Assembly (NCBI GenBank): GCA_958510875.1
Contig: OY294067.1
Span: 137,919,726 to 137,983,725, forward strand
Origin: Endomychus coccineus
Taxonomy: Eukaryota > Arthropoda > Insecta > Coleoptera > Endomychidae
Reading direction: 5' to 3'
DNA length: 64,000 nt
Under the pieces are notes generated by a model. That model saw nothing but the letters and a program-made list of their open reading frames with translations. It was not told the origin of the DNA and did no database searches. This document shows positions 1-12,300 of the stretch, in pieces. The position numbers were made by a program, and so were the translations under genes. How positions within the stretch are numbered: position 1 is the first letter of the stretch; every line of letters begins with the position of its first letter.

Positions 1-533
1 ATTTAAGATTAATCGACTCCGCTTGAAATTAATTCAGTCGGATCTACAATAATTGAAAACTTGCTATGTTCAATTTAGACGTATCTTTTATTTGATAAAT
101 ATATGCTTCCATTAGAGATAAACTCTGAGGAAAGTAGATTGGATTTATATTATCAAAAATTCGTCTCCTCGAATTTTTGTTATCCACTATTTCGCATAAG
201 ATGAACATAACACAATACAATTCTAGAAAGGTTAACATATACGGGGAATTTGAATTTGGAATTCTCGTATTGCACAAGAAGGAATTCAACTAACGAATTA
301 AGTAGGCATGATCTAATTGATTCTTGAATATATGAAGGAATATTGAATAAATGCATGACTCAATTCGGGTGTATCGGGACGTGGACCCTCTTTATTATAA
401 AAGTGGCCTACAAGTGACCTGTCAATTACGCATTAGACGGATCTGTTCCTCGGTGCACACTATTACCTTTTCCATAATGATTGAGTCCTACAACTAAGTA
501 TAGAGACTAATTGTTAAATATTGTAGTGATAGT
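1..533. other. Unassigned AT-rich stretch, possibly the start of a BEL/Pao LTR
   Basis: No protein-coding frame stands out. A TATAAAA box lies at 396-402 within a locally less AT-rich block (360-480). Because a BEL/Pao gag remnant begins at 1238 on the same strand, this may be the promoter part of a decayed 5' LTR. No second LTR was found in the window, so the assignment is weak. Confidence 0.25.
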
Positions 534-981
534 GTTTTAAATTGATAATACACTGCAGGTTGTAAATCTGCTTATCAACTCATATACTTATTGTTATGTT
601 GATGTTCGGATATATACTTTGAAATAGATTTAAACTCGATGTAAATAAAATATACTATATTTACAATATATACAACTTTGGCTTATAGTTAATGTTAATG
701 ATGTATTGAATGTTAATATAAATGATGTTCTTTCAGTTATAAGGTTGAAAGTGAATTCAATTAAGTGCCCTGATCTTCAACTACCTAGACTTATCTTCTT
801 CATTCAGGGTAGGGATTTCCATTGATTGTTCGTGATCGTTAACAATACTAATCAAAGACAGATATTGGAAATACCTAGGTATAATAAATTCGTATTCTTC
901 TCAATTGTGTATATATCCGAACATCACAATAAGTATAGTTGATAAAGATTTACAACCTGCAGTGTATTATCAATTTAAAAC
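534..981. repeat. Inverted repeat with 75-85-bp arms
   Basis: The arm at 534-617 is repeated in reverse complement at 909-981 with a few small indels; both contain the core ACACTGCAGGTTGTAAATC or its complement. The spacer is about 290 bp with no recognisable gene. The right arm leads straight into GGTCCTTCGAGCC (985-997), which I associate with the leader just after the 5' LTR of BEL/Pao elements. The left arm is then probably an inverted copy of the LTR end rather than a separate transposon. Confidence 0.7.
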
Positions 982-1237
982 ATGGTCCTTCGAGCCTTCG
1001 AGTAAAACATTAGTGAAAAATCATCATACAATCAGTGCCAAAATCAGGTCAGTTAGACATTACATCGTAAAGAATACACATAGTTCATCACCGAATTGGG
1101 TCCTAATCACATCAAAAACACAACCTAGAGAAACGTCGGCACGCTACCAACGAGCAACTTCTGTGTAACATGTAAGTCATCCTATCTCTTTGTCATATCT
1201 ATTTATTTCTGCTTTCTGTTTGTGCTAAGACACTAAA

Positions 1238-2440
1238 ATGTCCAAATCAAAGTGCAAAGACGTCATCAAACAAAGATCCATGTTGATGTCTCAATTAGCA
1301 AGATTTGAAACGTATCTAAATAATGTCGATTCAAATGCTTCCGAACTATCAATTAATGAATTATCAAAAAGACATAACTACATAAAACATTTCTTAGCTG
1401 AATTCAATGAGTTACAATATGATTTAGAGAATTTACTGACTGATGAAGATTAAACAAAAAGAGAGCTACAGTGCGCAATAGAATTTGAGAACTTATATTA
1501 TCTTTCAAATGATCGTGCTGTGACGTTGTTAGGAAAACTGAAAATAGAACACAATAAATGAACTTTTCCATCATCATCAAATAACAACTCTATGAAATTT
1601 ACGTTACCAACTATCAAGTTACCTACCTTTGACGGTTCTTATGATTAGAGTATTACGACACATTTATTAATATGATACATGAAAATAGGGAAATTTCCGA
1701 AGTACTTAAATTTTATTATTTGCGTTCATCATTGAAAGGCGAAGCCCCCTTAGTCATGCATTCATTGGAGGTATCCGAAGGTAATTATAAAATTGCTTGG
1801 AAACTCTTACGAGAAAGGTTCGAAAACAAACAATTAATAGTGAACAATCATGTAAAGGATTTATTTAATCTACCTATAATTAACAGGGAATCTAGAGAAG
1901 CTTTGAGTTAATTATTGGACGATAGTTCAAAACATATGCGTGCATTACAGGCATTAGGAGAGCCCGTGGAATATTGGGACACACTAATTATTTACATTCT
2001 TTGCAATAAATTTGACCGATTTACTTGGAAAGAATGGGAATCATTCAAACCATCAAATTCCGTTGAACTCAGTCATCCTAAAGATTTTTTAAAACGTAGG
2101 TGCGACATTTTAGAATCTATTGAACGAAACGATGATAATCATTATGCAAAAGGCAAGACAAATTCTAATTACAAACAGCAAAGTAACACATATTTCAGTT
2201 CACAAAAAAATGGTAATTGTGTGATATGTAAGGGAATCATTCAATATATTATTGCACTACATTTATGAATTCATCAATAAATCACGCATTTTGAGTGAGT
2301 ACAAGAATTTCTGCTTGAACTGCCTTGAAAATAATCATATAACAAAAAACTGTACATCGAATGGTTGCAAGAAATGCAATAAACGTCATCATACTCTTCT
2401 ACAGATTGAAACGAACACCAGACCCGAGGAAAGATTAGCT
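1238..2440 (+). pseudogene. BEL/Pao retrotransposon gag remnant (DUF1759 type)
   Basis: Several + strand reading frames join into a decayed BEL/Pao Gag. An N-terminal helical piece is at 1238-1453. A DUF1759-like capsid region at 1600-2080 contains KLPTFDG, then FYYLRSSLKGEAP, then AWKLLRERFENK, then a stretch ending FTWKEWESFKPS. Zinc-knuckle cysteines follow: CVICKG near 2218, then CLNCLENNHITKNC and CKKCNKRHHTLL near 2315-2400. In the family this protein packages the element RNA and is followed by protease, reverse transcriptase and integrase. Here the frame is broken by stops and by a frameshift inside the first zinc knuckle, and pol is missing because a jockey-like fragment begins at about 2445. 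Not functional. Confidence 0.88.
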
Positions 2441-2444
2441 GAAA

Positions 2445-3400
2445 GTTCAACTTTGCTTCTGCTCCATATCAAAGATCTGTTCCACCCACAGCTTTGTGGA
2501 TGATGGTACACTTCATACCACTTGCCCGTTTAGCGCAGTCATATCATCAAATGATGTCAGAGATGCAAGACAGAGACAGGTTGATGCAATAAAGGAACAT
2601 CTGGCAAGAATTTTGAAATGGGGATAAGATGATATAATACAATTTAATGCAACAAAAACTGGAGCTTGTATTTTCTTCAAGAAAGCGGATCGCACAATCC
2701 CAAATGTGATGATGTCACATGTTCCATGTGCAAATGTTCCTATGAATTTCTCATTATCCATGCTCGTTATCACCACCAACAGCACCCTCACATGGGACAA
2801 TCATGTGAGTTTTTTTCTGAAAACTGCTTGGCAGAAACTTGATTTTCTATTCTGTGCCAAGATCTAATTTACCACTCAAGTAGCTTCTCATGATCTACAT
2901 ACCACATATGCATCCTGGAGTACTGTTCACACGTTTGCGCAACCAAACTTGCGCTTGAGCTCTATTCAGGAGAGATATTCTGGTGGTGGTTGATGCCACC
3001 ACACGAATCAATGAGCTTTCTAGAACATACTAGAATGTTGGGTGATCTCTCTATAACATCGTAGAATGGTGGGAGATCTCTCCCTTTCCTATAGTTATTT
3101 TCATTGTCGGTCCTTATCGGAAATTTCGACAGTTATTCCACACCGAAACCTGCCGAAATTCTTTGTACTGAACTATTCTATCGAACAGCTCTTTCCTGAT
3201 GCCTATTACCTACTTCCAAACTTACAAGAAAAATTCCAATACCTAGCTCCTCTCTACAGTTGGCTCACACCATGTTTTACGGATATGATCTTCATATGGA
3301 TGGAATACAGATTCAACCCGGTCAAAACATGTCGATTTTAACAAAATGCAATAGGAAGAAATATGTGACTCGACTAATGGAGGCTTACTGGAGAACCGGA
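2445..3400 (+). pseudogene. Jockey-like non-LTR reverse transcriptase, C-terminal remnant (copy 1)
   Basis: The fragment starts inside the catalytic region with FVDDGTLH (2493-2516), the equivalent of the FADD box. It continues through ISSNDVRDARQRQVDAI, the thumb-like FNATKTGACIF and the conserved C-terminal tail, where 3066-3341 gives HRRMVGDLSL and a proline-rich end. Stops and frameshifts interrupt it. The same tail recurs at 22229-23441 and 48655-49475, so this is one family with several 5'-truncated copies, the usual result of target-primed reverse transcription. It joins the BEL/Pao gag remnant directly, so one inserted into or recombined with the other. Confidence 0.85.
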
Positions 3401-4436
3401 TTATTACAATTCTGAACCTCATATAAAATATCTCCTCTACAATTAAATTGATGCTCCAGAACTTTTGTCTCTAATTAATTTTAATGTACGTATTACATGA
3501 CTCAGAGCTTTCTCACTCCATAGTCACACATCCCAAATCTTAATGTCCATATTTCTTATAATTCTGGCTGTAAATTAGAAAAATATTAAAATTAAATTGT
3601 CAAAAATTAATTAGCAACATCACTTTTGATATGTGTTGAATAGAAATTGATGTAAAATTTATTTAAGAAAGAGAAAATTTATATATCTTTATCTCAAATT
3701 TGTATCATACATATTTATTTATCTCTATGGAGACATGATCTACATGGTGCAGGACTTTATTTGCACTGGATTGAATGTATTTCCAATTGCCTGTGAATTT
3801 TGAGTATCCGAAGACGCATGTGACCTCTGGAAGTTGTATTCAATTTGGAGTTCTGCTTGGTCCTGTGTCATACAACTCTAACTTAATACATTTATGAAAA
3901 AAACTGTTTTCCTTATAGACATGTTAGAATCAGAATCATATATTTTATCTCGGTGTTTTCCTGGGCCGCACATTCTGTTTATACCCCAAATAAATGAATA
4001 AATTAACTTATAGTTAGATTAACATCACATTGCAGACTGTTTCACAAGTATATGATACATGAAGAATTATAATAATTAAAATGATACATTTATGTAATGC
4101 AACGTTAAGTAATCCTCTTATTATTTTGTAATTGATTCCATCGCTCTGATACAACCCTACACTGGATCAATTAGTTTACATTCGCATAACCATGCCGAGC
4201 TCTAACGTGGAAAATGTAATGCATCACTCATTAACCACAAATTATCAGTGCTGTCAAAATAAGGTGTCGCTGGCATACTTAATTTATCTTGAGACCTGTT
4301 TATTCTGACTATATAGTTAATAAACGATAGTGTTCAGATTTCAGTTAGCTGACGTCTCATTTACACTTATCAAACTACTCCCTTGTATGAGTCAGATTCA
4401 ATTTCTACATGAAAGCTTAATTAATAAAGAACGTCT

Positions 4437-4438
<2 letters not shown>
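3401..4438. other. No gene seen
   Basis: AT-rich sequence with many stops in all frames. No recognisable domain, RNA gene or repeat structure. Confidence 0.6.
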
Positions 4439-4508
<70 letters not shown>

Positions 4509-4522
4509 TATATATATATATC
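4439..4522. repeat. (AT)n microsatellite
   Basis: A nearly pure TA dinucleotide run of about 65 bases is followed by a slightly interrupted tail (GATATATATATATATC). It adjoins the 3' end of the endonuclease fragment on the minus strand, so it may have grown from the tail of that retrotransposon insertion. Artificial frames rich in Ile-Tyr across it are not genes. Confidence 0.95.
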
Positions 4523-4900
4523 TCTATCAAGATCTGCGCCAAGTCCTTACAGGCTGGAATGATCTTCAAGATCGAACGCAGCGGAGACCGAATTCCGCCC
4601 AAAACACCGATGATCAGAACCACTAATACGACCTTGTAGCCTGGGTATAGCGTGCGGAGCTCGAACAGGAGATTTTGATATTTTCTCCATTTTTCCTCCT
4701 CTTTCAAGACTATGTTCTTCTCTGCCGGAGCATAGAATTCGATGACATACACAGCATTGCTTAGTTTATCGAGGACGACAACGTCAGACCTATTTGCTTG
4801 TATGATCTGACGGTCGGAAACGGGTAATTCCTCCTGGCATGTTAGGCAGCACCGGCTCTTGGTCTATTCCGTACGAGTTAGCTTCATAATTTGATTATAT
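4523..4900 (-). pseudogene. Non-LTR retrotransposon restriction-like endonuclease tail (R2/R4/Dong type)
   Basis: The minus strand reads ANRSDVVVLDKLSNAVYVIE, then EEEKWRKYQNLLFELRTLYP, then VLIIGVLGGIRSPL and a closing IPACKDLAQILIE. This follows the C-terminal restriction-like endonuclease of R2/R4-type elements: a PD-like motif (here S-D), an acidic residue after the next strand, then K-E-E-K-x2-K-Y-Q-x-L. In intact elements it nicks target DNA to prime reverse transcription. Only this C-terminal end is present and it stops at the AT repeat. The clade assignment is from memory and not firm. Confidence 0.7.
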
Positions 4901-5332
4901 GTATCTTAATGCGCTTACACCAAATTATGAAGCGGGGAATAAATCCCGAACTATTGACATGAAAAAAATAGTACACTTCCTTTAAAACGAAAGCCCTGAC
5001 TTCACTAAATTCCCATAAATTATAAGCTTTGCGGAGAATTTTTAAATAGTAAATAGGTCACCCTTGAATTAGTTACTATGTGAATTAAAAATGTCTATCT
5101 CGATTCTATATTGACTGTATTTTCTTTGCCATTGTTAAATGTAATTGTAATTGTAACTTGCATCGATCGGTTTTGGATAGTTTTAAAAATACTAATATGA
5201 TCGTTTTAATCTTATTGTACCTTGCTCCTCACTGTTTCATAATAAATGTTTACTGTTACTGAAGCTTAATACGTAAATTACTTTTCGTTACTACTTATCA
5301 ACATTGTTAAGTTATATGTAAACTGTCACAAA
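4901..5332. other. No gene seen
   Basis: AT-rich spacer between the endonuclease remnant and the fold-back element. Nothing recognised. Confidence 0.6.
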
Positions 5333-6593
5333 TAGGCCAGTACCAATAGGAGTAAAAATTAGAAGAAAGGAAAATTCCTTACAGCAATCTGACAGCGGGA
5401 TATTGTAGAATAAGATATTATAAAAGAGGGAAAAATAAATCGAACCGACAGCTACTATCCGGGGTGGGATGGGATTGGTTTTTAGTGGTTGAAAACAGTT
5501 TTCAGCTATTTCTGGCTAAACCGTGCATCCTATCCAAAAAAGTTAAATAGAAAAGTTGTAGGGAATAAAAAGATCTACAACTTTTATACTCACCATTTTT
5601 ACCCCAACCTCAAAATTTTTCGAAAAAAATGTGAAAAACAAATTTTTTGGTTTTTAATTTTTTTCTCTGACAGAAAAAACGTTATGGAGCTCAAACCTTG
5701 GCAAAAGATACCTCTATTTATTTAAAAAAGGTAGTAATTTTTTCGGACAGTAATATGTTGAGGTTGTTGTTAAATTTGATTTAAAAAGAAAACAAATTTT
5801 TATCTGCGATTCCTCTTAAAACTACGCCTCCTACAAAGTTCTGTTTTGGCTCACTTACTCGTTGTACCATCAACTTTCGGTAAATAGTAAAGAAAAAAGA
5901 TATACTGTGATGGAAAAAATGGCGGGAAAATTGGAAAAAACGAAATAACAATTATTCAACGATAAATATGCAAATTACCACGAAAAAAGCGATTTTTTCG
6001 GTTTTTTCTATTTTCCGCCATTTTTCCCATTGCAGTATACTTTTTTTCACCACTTATCGAAAGTAGACGCAACAACTATTAAGTGAGCCAAAACAGAACT
6101 CTGTAGGAGGCGTAGTTTTAAGAGGAATCGCAGATAAAAATTTGTTTTTTTTTAATCAAATTTAACAACAACCTCTGAATATTTCCCTCCGAAAAAATTA
6201 CTGCCTTTCTGCTATAAATAGAGGTATCTTTTGCCAAAGTTTGAGCTTCATAAACATTTTTTTGTTGACGAAAAAAATTAAAAATGGAAAAATCGGTTTT
6301 TCGCATTTTTTTCGAAAAATGTTGAGTTTAGTTTAAAAATGTAGGTACAAAAGTAGTTTTTTTTATCTCTTCAACTTTTATTTTTTACTTTTTTTTGATA
6401 GATTGCACGGTTTAGCCAGAAATCGCGAAAAACTGTTTTCAACCCCTAAAAACACACCCCATACCACCCCGGATAGCAACTGTCGGTTCGATTTATTTTT
6501 CCCTCTTTTACAATATCTTGTTCTACAATATCCCGCTTTCAGATTGCTGTAACGAATTTTGATGTTTGTTCAAATACTATTTGTACTGGCCTA
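5333..6593. repeat. Long fold-back element with about 610-bp inverted arms
   Basis: The left arm (5333 to about 5948) is repeated in reverse complement on the right (about 5995-6593), leaving a loop of roughly 45 bases. The outer tips match (TAGGCCAGTAC against GTACTGGCCTA). Matching blocks run through both arms, including GGGAAAAATAAATCGAACCG with its complement and the paired GGCTAAACCGTGCA. No transposase frame lies inside; the short frames in each arm are mirror images full of A/T runs. This looks like a non-autonomous fold-back or hairpin repeat. If transcribed through, it would give a very long RNA hairpin. Confidence 0.92.
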
Positions 6594-7737
6594 AAACTGC
6601 TACAGGTGTATAAGAAAATTCTATGATAAAAAATACTTTTGTGCTTGTTACACATCTTCTAAAATTTATATTCTATTATTACAGTTGAGAAAGGGACAGG
6701 ATGACTCAAATAATTCAAAATTTCATTAGAATTAATTAACAATCATTGTTGACACCAGTAAATGAATTACACAGATCAGCTGCGTTTAAACATTTTAAAA
6801 ATTTTTTTGTTGTAAAAGATATTTTGGCATCATCATTATGAATATCGAATTGTGGAGCATGATTTCCAACTGTAAATGTTTGAACTGTCAATTAGAGGAT
6901 GTATTTTTTACTAAATAAATACCTGCTAACGGTTGATAGAATTTAAATTAATGAAACGCATGCGTTGAAAACAAGGCTTGGAGCGACACTTTAATCCACT
7001 CTAGTATCGCAGACTTATTCGAGATGCACTCATTATCGTTAATTAACTCTTTACTCCCCGGTATTACGAATGCTAAACTAAACGGATAATTAACGGGTCG
7101 CTCCCTTCCAGGCCGCTAATTTGCTAAATTACTACTATCTAGATTCACGTTTCCATTGTAATCGATATTCATTCTCTTTCCGCCTTCGAATTCACATTTC
7201 AATTTGCAGATTTTCTAATAAATGCAACGACATTTCCACCGATTTATCATTGTTTACCGAACAGAAAATGCGATCATTCTATCTAGACTTTGACATTTTA
7301 TTATTTTTTTTTATTAGTTTATACATATGACACATAGCTCCGATTTGGGATGCTGGTTGATTAGTTACTGACAAGTGTAATTAAATTCATTCAATTCATA
7401 CAGGGTGTCTCAACGAAAACATCAATATTTGTGTATTTTGGAATCTGGACAAACGATTGATTAGGTCACGAACTATTATCATTTCCACTAAAAAAAAGAT
7501 TCATGTCAAACCATCCTTTTATTTTGTACAATCAGGACTCGATCATCATACGTCCTAAAGTTGTAAACCGAGAAGTCGCATGCATATTATGCTTCATGTC
7601 TGCTACCATGCGCAAGTACCTACTGAAAGATCCTTATACCCTTACCATTCCGTAAGTCCCCGTATTTACACATATTGGCGGTTACAACATTCTAGCAACG
7701 AATTCAAATAACAAATGCATAGAAACTAAACTTCTAA
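6594..7737. other. No gene seen; possible element edge at 7400
   Basis: Non-coding. The stretch 7000-7300 is less repetitive than its surroundings. A TACAGGGTGTC string at 7400-7410 resembles the tip of a Tc1/mariner-class repeat, but I found no matching opposite end. Confidence 0.5.
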
Positions 7738-8892
7738 AGAAGAGGGCACGTCCCGGAAAAATAAAACAGATGGTGCCACAATCGAAAATCCTATGTGACA
7801 TTTGTGATGGACCATCTTTAACTAGAACGCATTTAATTTTTTTGATATGTCATTCAGTCCTGTTTTGACACCCATCCAAATCAAGCAACTTTGAAGATTT
7901 TTGTAAACATGGAACAAAGTGAATTTCGCATCTTGATTAAACATTATTTCTTGGAAGGAAAAAACAGCTTGATAAACATTATCACCATCGATTGGAACGA
8001 TTCACGAGTGGCTGACTGATTTTCGTTGTGGTAGTATGACCACAAAGGACACCGAACGTTCTGGTCGTCCAACTGGGATTACAACGCCAGAAATCGTCGA
8101 TAAAACTCATGGTATTATATTGGACGATCGACGAGTTGAAGTGCACGAGATTTCTGAGGCTATGAACATATCAACAGAACGGGTACGGAACATTTTGCAT
8201 ACATTTATGAATATGAGAAAGCTATCTACCAGATGGGTGCCGCATTTGCTTTCTGTTGACAACAAGCACGACCGTGTGACAATTTCAAAGAGTCGTTTGA
8301 CGATGTTCAGGGGCGATAAGAAGGACGTTTTGCAACGTTTCGTAGCAACATGGATCCATCGCAACACACCAGAGATCAAACAACAGCCGAAACAGTGGAC
8401 TTGTCCTGACGAATCTAAGCCGGAACATGTCAAAGTGGGTTTATCGACCAACAAAGTTATATCGATTACCTTGAAAAGGGCAAAACGGTCACCGGCATAT
8501 ATTATGCAGAGCTGTTGGATCGACTCGACGCCGACTTGAAGCGAAGGCGGTGGCATTTGGCATAAAAGAAGGTGCTCACCAGGACAATGCACCCGCGCAC
8601 AGGTCCGCAATCGCAATGGAAAAATTGCATGAATTGCACTGCGAATTGGTTCGTCATCCACCATATTCTCTAGATTTGGCCCCTTGGCTCCAACTATGAG
8701 GGCATCGCTGAAACGCCTATATTGAAGGATTGCCTAAATCGTATTGGTTGGAAGGGATCGAAAAATTAGAAAAACGTTGAATGAAGTGCATCGGGCTACA
8801 AGGAGATAATGTTGAGAAATAAAATAAGTTTTGACCAAATAAATCATTTCTTGTTTAATTATTCAGGTACTCTTCACCTTGCCCTCGTATAT
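7738..8892 (+). mobile_element. Degenerate mariner transposon
   Basis: The 3' end reads inward as TACGAGGGCAAGGTGAAGAG in reverse complement (up to about 8890). A weak match, GAGGGCACGTCCC, begins near 7743 at the distance expected for a mariner 5' untranslated region. The size, about 1.15 kb, is close to a full mariner of about 1.3 kb with internal deletions. The transposase frame at 7909-8835 is dead, so any movement would have needed a helper. Confidence 0.8.
7909..8835 (+). pseudogene. Mariner transposase, broken
   Basis: The frame opens with ATG and MEQSEFRILIKHYFLEG, the usual mariner N-terminus. After a deletion it continues with the helix-turn-helix region (SGRPTGITTPEIVDK, RRVEVHEISEAMNIS, WVPHLLSVDNK). 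The catalytic DDD triad is damaged. The first aspartate box, normally V-D-E-T-W-I-H, reads FVATWIH near 8340-8358 with the aspartate deleted. HQDNAPAH survives at 8577-8600. HPPYSLDLAP survives at 8655-8684, but the aspartate that should follow is replaced by WL. At least three frameshifts separate these blocks. Confidence 0.9.
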
Positions 8893-9678
8893 TACGATAC
8901 AAAAATATGTATCTCCGGAATGGTTCGTTCCGATTTTGATGATTTTTCAATCAGGAGATCCAAAAATATGAGAAAATTCTAATTTCCAAGTTACCCTATG
9001 GTTTTCGCATACCCCGGAAATTTAAAATGGGCTCTCTACGAGACCGTAGATTCGTCTGCCTGCATTTCGCTCCGATTGATACACAACCTTACTTTAGGTG
9101 AGATAACTCAATCTTTTCGCCATCAAAGTAGCTTCTGTCTGGTTACATCTACACATTTGGAAGATTTTCACAAAGAATAGGGAGATCCAAACACATAAGA
9201 GAATTTCAGTGTCCAAGTTACCCGATGGTTTGCCATGTTAGACCGTCACGTTGATATATTTCGCCATTTTCCACAGCTGCAGTTGATTTGTTCTGATTTG
9301 TGATATAATATAATGATAATTCACAATAACTATAACATTTTTGTTCTATTTAATAAGGATTATGCAACTCACTCTAGAATGTATAGAATTTGAGGTTTTA
9401 TGTTTATGCATAACTTTTTATTTGTTATCGCCAGAATGAATTGCAGATAAGATGTTTCAAGAAAGTTATTGCAAGTTGATTGAGTGAACCCTATAGAACT
9501 TACAAATAATTTGATTTGTCTCTGACAAGTATTTTATGATTGAAATTTGGCCATTTCTATAGGTGGGTTTCATTCCATGTGAATTATGTATATTATAATT
9601 ATAAATTCTTATAGATCTTTATAGAAATACGGCGTTGTAAATCAAATCTCCTGACAAACTGTTTCCTTTTAATGATTC
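8893..9678. repeat. Degenerate internal repeat and spacer
   Basis: A block around 8958-9010 (GGAGATCCAAAAATATGAG, then CCAAGTTACCC) recurs in altered form at 9181-9235 (GGAGATCCAAACACATAAG, then CCAAGTTACCC). Together they form an imperfect direct repeat with a period of about 220 bp. The rest, up to 9678, shows nothing recognisable. Confidence 0.5.
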
Positions 9679-11080
9679 TTGGCCAACCGCACGTCCGTTT
9701 CAGTGCAACTTGACGCCCAACTAGTGGGGCCAATGGATCTAGAAAACACGAATATGAAACAAACGGACACGCATTACAACTTACGTCCAAATCGCAGACT
9801 ACTAAGAAAGAGGAATCGAGGCAAGGTGAACAACAACATACCAGCCAAGGTAGGATCTTTCCAAATTCTACTAACAATAGTAACTTGCTACAAATCAGCC
9901 AAGGTGCAATTCCTAAAAATTAAGACACCACAGGGAGAAATTTCAGAGAAAACTCAACTGTAGCTGGACCTGTTTTTCTACTAACTGATTCCTCAAGAGA
10001 CAGAGGTAATTCTTCAGCACCCTCTGATCACGTTAAAAGATCGCAAATACCTTCAACTAAGGTGGGAATCAATTTTTGCAGAAAATAATAAACTTCAGGA
10101 TTAGAGTCAACATAATCTACCAATGAAATCATACATATCTGAAGTACCTCAAACTACGTGTTCTTTAAAGGCATCCACCTTTTGCTGCTTTGTCCACCTC
10201 CGTCATTTTCAAAAAATGGTTCGTGACTTAACCAACATATTCTCCAGTCGGGAAAAGGATAGGATGATTTGGCTGATGTGATAGTTATCATAACGATAAT
10301 GAATGCAATAAATGATTTAAATACAACAAATTCTCCATCAAATGTACAGGATGTACCAAATTCCAATCTTGAATCAAATTTAATCCAAAATATGTCTTAA
10401 TTTATAAGTAAATGGTAAGAGTCAGTTTTCATTGGTTGACATTTGGAAATTATTGCCGAATTTTGATGGAAGAGACGAAGATTAGATTTTCTACAATTTT
10501 TAGAAAGTGGCATAGATTTTTTAAAATTACGTTAATAGTGTTAAATTATTAATGAACAAAGTTTCCAAAAAATCAGAAAAACGTTGGTGGGAAGCCTTTA
10601 TTCCTTCATTTAACAATTTAAAAACAGAGAAAACTCAAACACGTGTTGGAACTCGGTGAATATGCAAACGGTCTTCTAGCAGACCATTTCAATTACTAGG
10701 TTTTAGTAACTAAACACCTGCAACCCTCTTAAACTTAGAATGAATTGATTGATCTGGTAGTACCTCATTTTCTACCTAGTGTCTCATGTTGTCTACTAGA
10801 TAGCAACATCCTTTCACATGTACTAGCTATACTAAGGCATGCAGATGATGATTCTAAAAATAAAACAAACAGTACTAGGAATTTATATCCAAAAAACCAA
10901 ACCATTTCAAATTCAAAATAAGACACAATTCTTTAATACAGATCATTACCAAAATTATTATGGGACTTTCAGTGGTGGAGTAGGAACGTCTCAATAACAA
11001 ATTTTTAGTGAACCATACACCATGGCAATTCTTGAATATAAACAGGAAATAGAAAATGTTTCGGGAAACGCTCCACACAG
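9679..11080 (+). pseudogene. Gag-like region of the Ty3/gypsy element
   Basis: The 9679-9963 frame begins the region and carries HYNLRPNRRLLRKRNRGK, a strongly basic segment. Further blocks near 10440-10700 read like the capsid part of a gypsy gag (EIIAEFDGRDED, RWWEAFIPSFNNLK). The evidence is mostly position and general character, because no zinc knuckle is intact. Confidence 0.45.
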
Positions 11081-11479
11081 TTCAACAGAAGTATGGGGCG
11101 CAAGCCAGTGAATAAAAATTGGATATTAAATATAAATCCGTTAGATGTCCTTCTTTAAGAGTATTGCGACTTTGAGCATATTCTTGAGGAATACCGATGT
11201 CCAACTATATTAATTACTCACTACGATTTTCATTTTGTAGCATTAGATTTAGAAGGATATGTGGACCCAGTTCCATAATTTGAGTTAATTATTTCATTCA
11301 CCGGATTATCTGTGATAGGTGCATTCACACTTATTGGCAATGATTTTTTAAGATATTTCGGTGCGATTGTTAGTTCCAGTGAACACTGTTTAACATTAAG
11401 ACAGGTTGGAGAATGTTTGGTTATTTCTAAAATAAAATAAAACCTCAATTTTGCTACATCTGACAGTTCATGTGTATGT

Positions 11480-12300
11480 GTCATCTTGAACAGAAGACTT
11501 CAAAGTGTCTCTGCTGGTGAGCAGATTAATTTCTCGAGTTGTGATAAACAACATTTTCAGAATTTGCTGAAGGAATATGAGTTTAATTTTTCGGATAAAC
11601 CTGGAAGAACAAATGAATAATATCATAAGATTAAGTTGAAAGACACCACAGAGTTTTTTATCAAATTTTATCGTATTCCAATAGGTCATAGGAAAGCTGT
11701 ACAAAAACAATTCAGCAAATGTTAGATTGACAGATTATTGAATGAGCCTTGCCGAAATACATATTACCAGTTATGACAGCATTTAAAATGTCTATGAATT
11801 ACCTCAACCAATGTATGAAATAATAAAACAGCTTTTGCGAAAACGAGTCATGAGCTATCTTGATCTCAGCCATGGATATCGGCAGTGTCCCATAAAAATG
11901 GAACATAAGAAATATACTGGTTTCATGGTGGGCACTAAAACTTATCAATTTAGTCCCCTTCCTGTAGTACTGAAAAATTCAATAAGTTCATTTACTCGCT
12001 GCATGGACATTATTCTTGTTCCTGAATTCAAATAATTCGTTGTTGTCCATGTAGATGACATTTTAGTGATGTCAACTAATTTTGAGGAGCATTTACATTA
12101 TTTAGGACTTGTTTTCAAGCGACTAGCTCATGTTGGTCTTATACTAAAATTTGAAAAATGCAATTAAAAAAATATATATCTTATCTTGGATGTAGCTTAA
12201 CAACAAGAAAAGTTCGATCAGATCTGAATAGAGTACAGACAATTGTGGACTATCAACCCCCAACAAATGTAAAGCAATTGCATACATTTCTTGGATCAGT
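11480..12300 (+). pseudogene. Ty3/gypsy reverse transcriptase, broken
   Basis: Reading across stops, the + strand gives the fingers and palm of a gypsy reverse transcriptase: a pre-RT stretch with LLKEYEFNFSDKPGRTNE, then VMSYLDLSHGYRQCPI (the first catalytic aspartate in L-D-L), then YTGFMVGTKTYQFSPLP. The catalytic box is VVHVDDILV (12042-12068), where the usual Y is H. The connection VDYQPPTNVKQLHTFLGS follows near 12250-12300. Stops at several sites, including just before the catalytic box, make it non-functional. Confidence 0.88.

Noticed and set aside
4330..4752. Open frames of about 100 codons on both strands across the AT repeat
   Set aside because: Their length is due to Ile-Tyr translation of the (AT)n tract; only the endonuclease-like half on the minus strand has family support.
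8107..8664. A 185-codon open frame on the minus strand
   Set aside because: Antisense shadow of the mariner transposase; no domain of its own.
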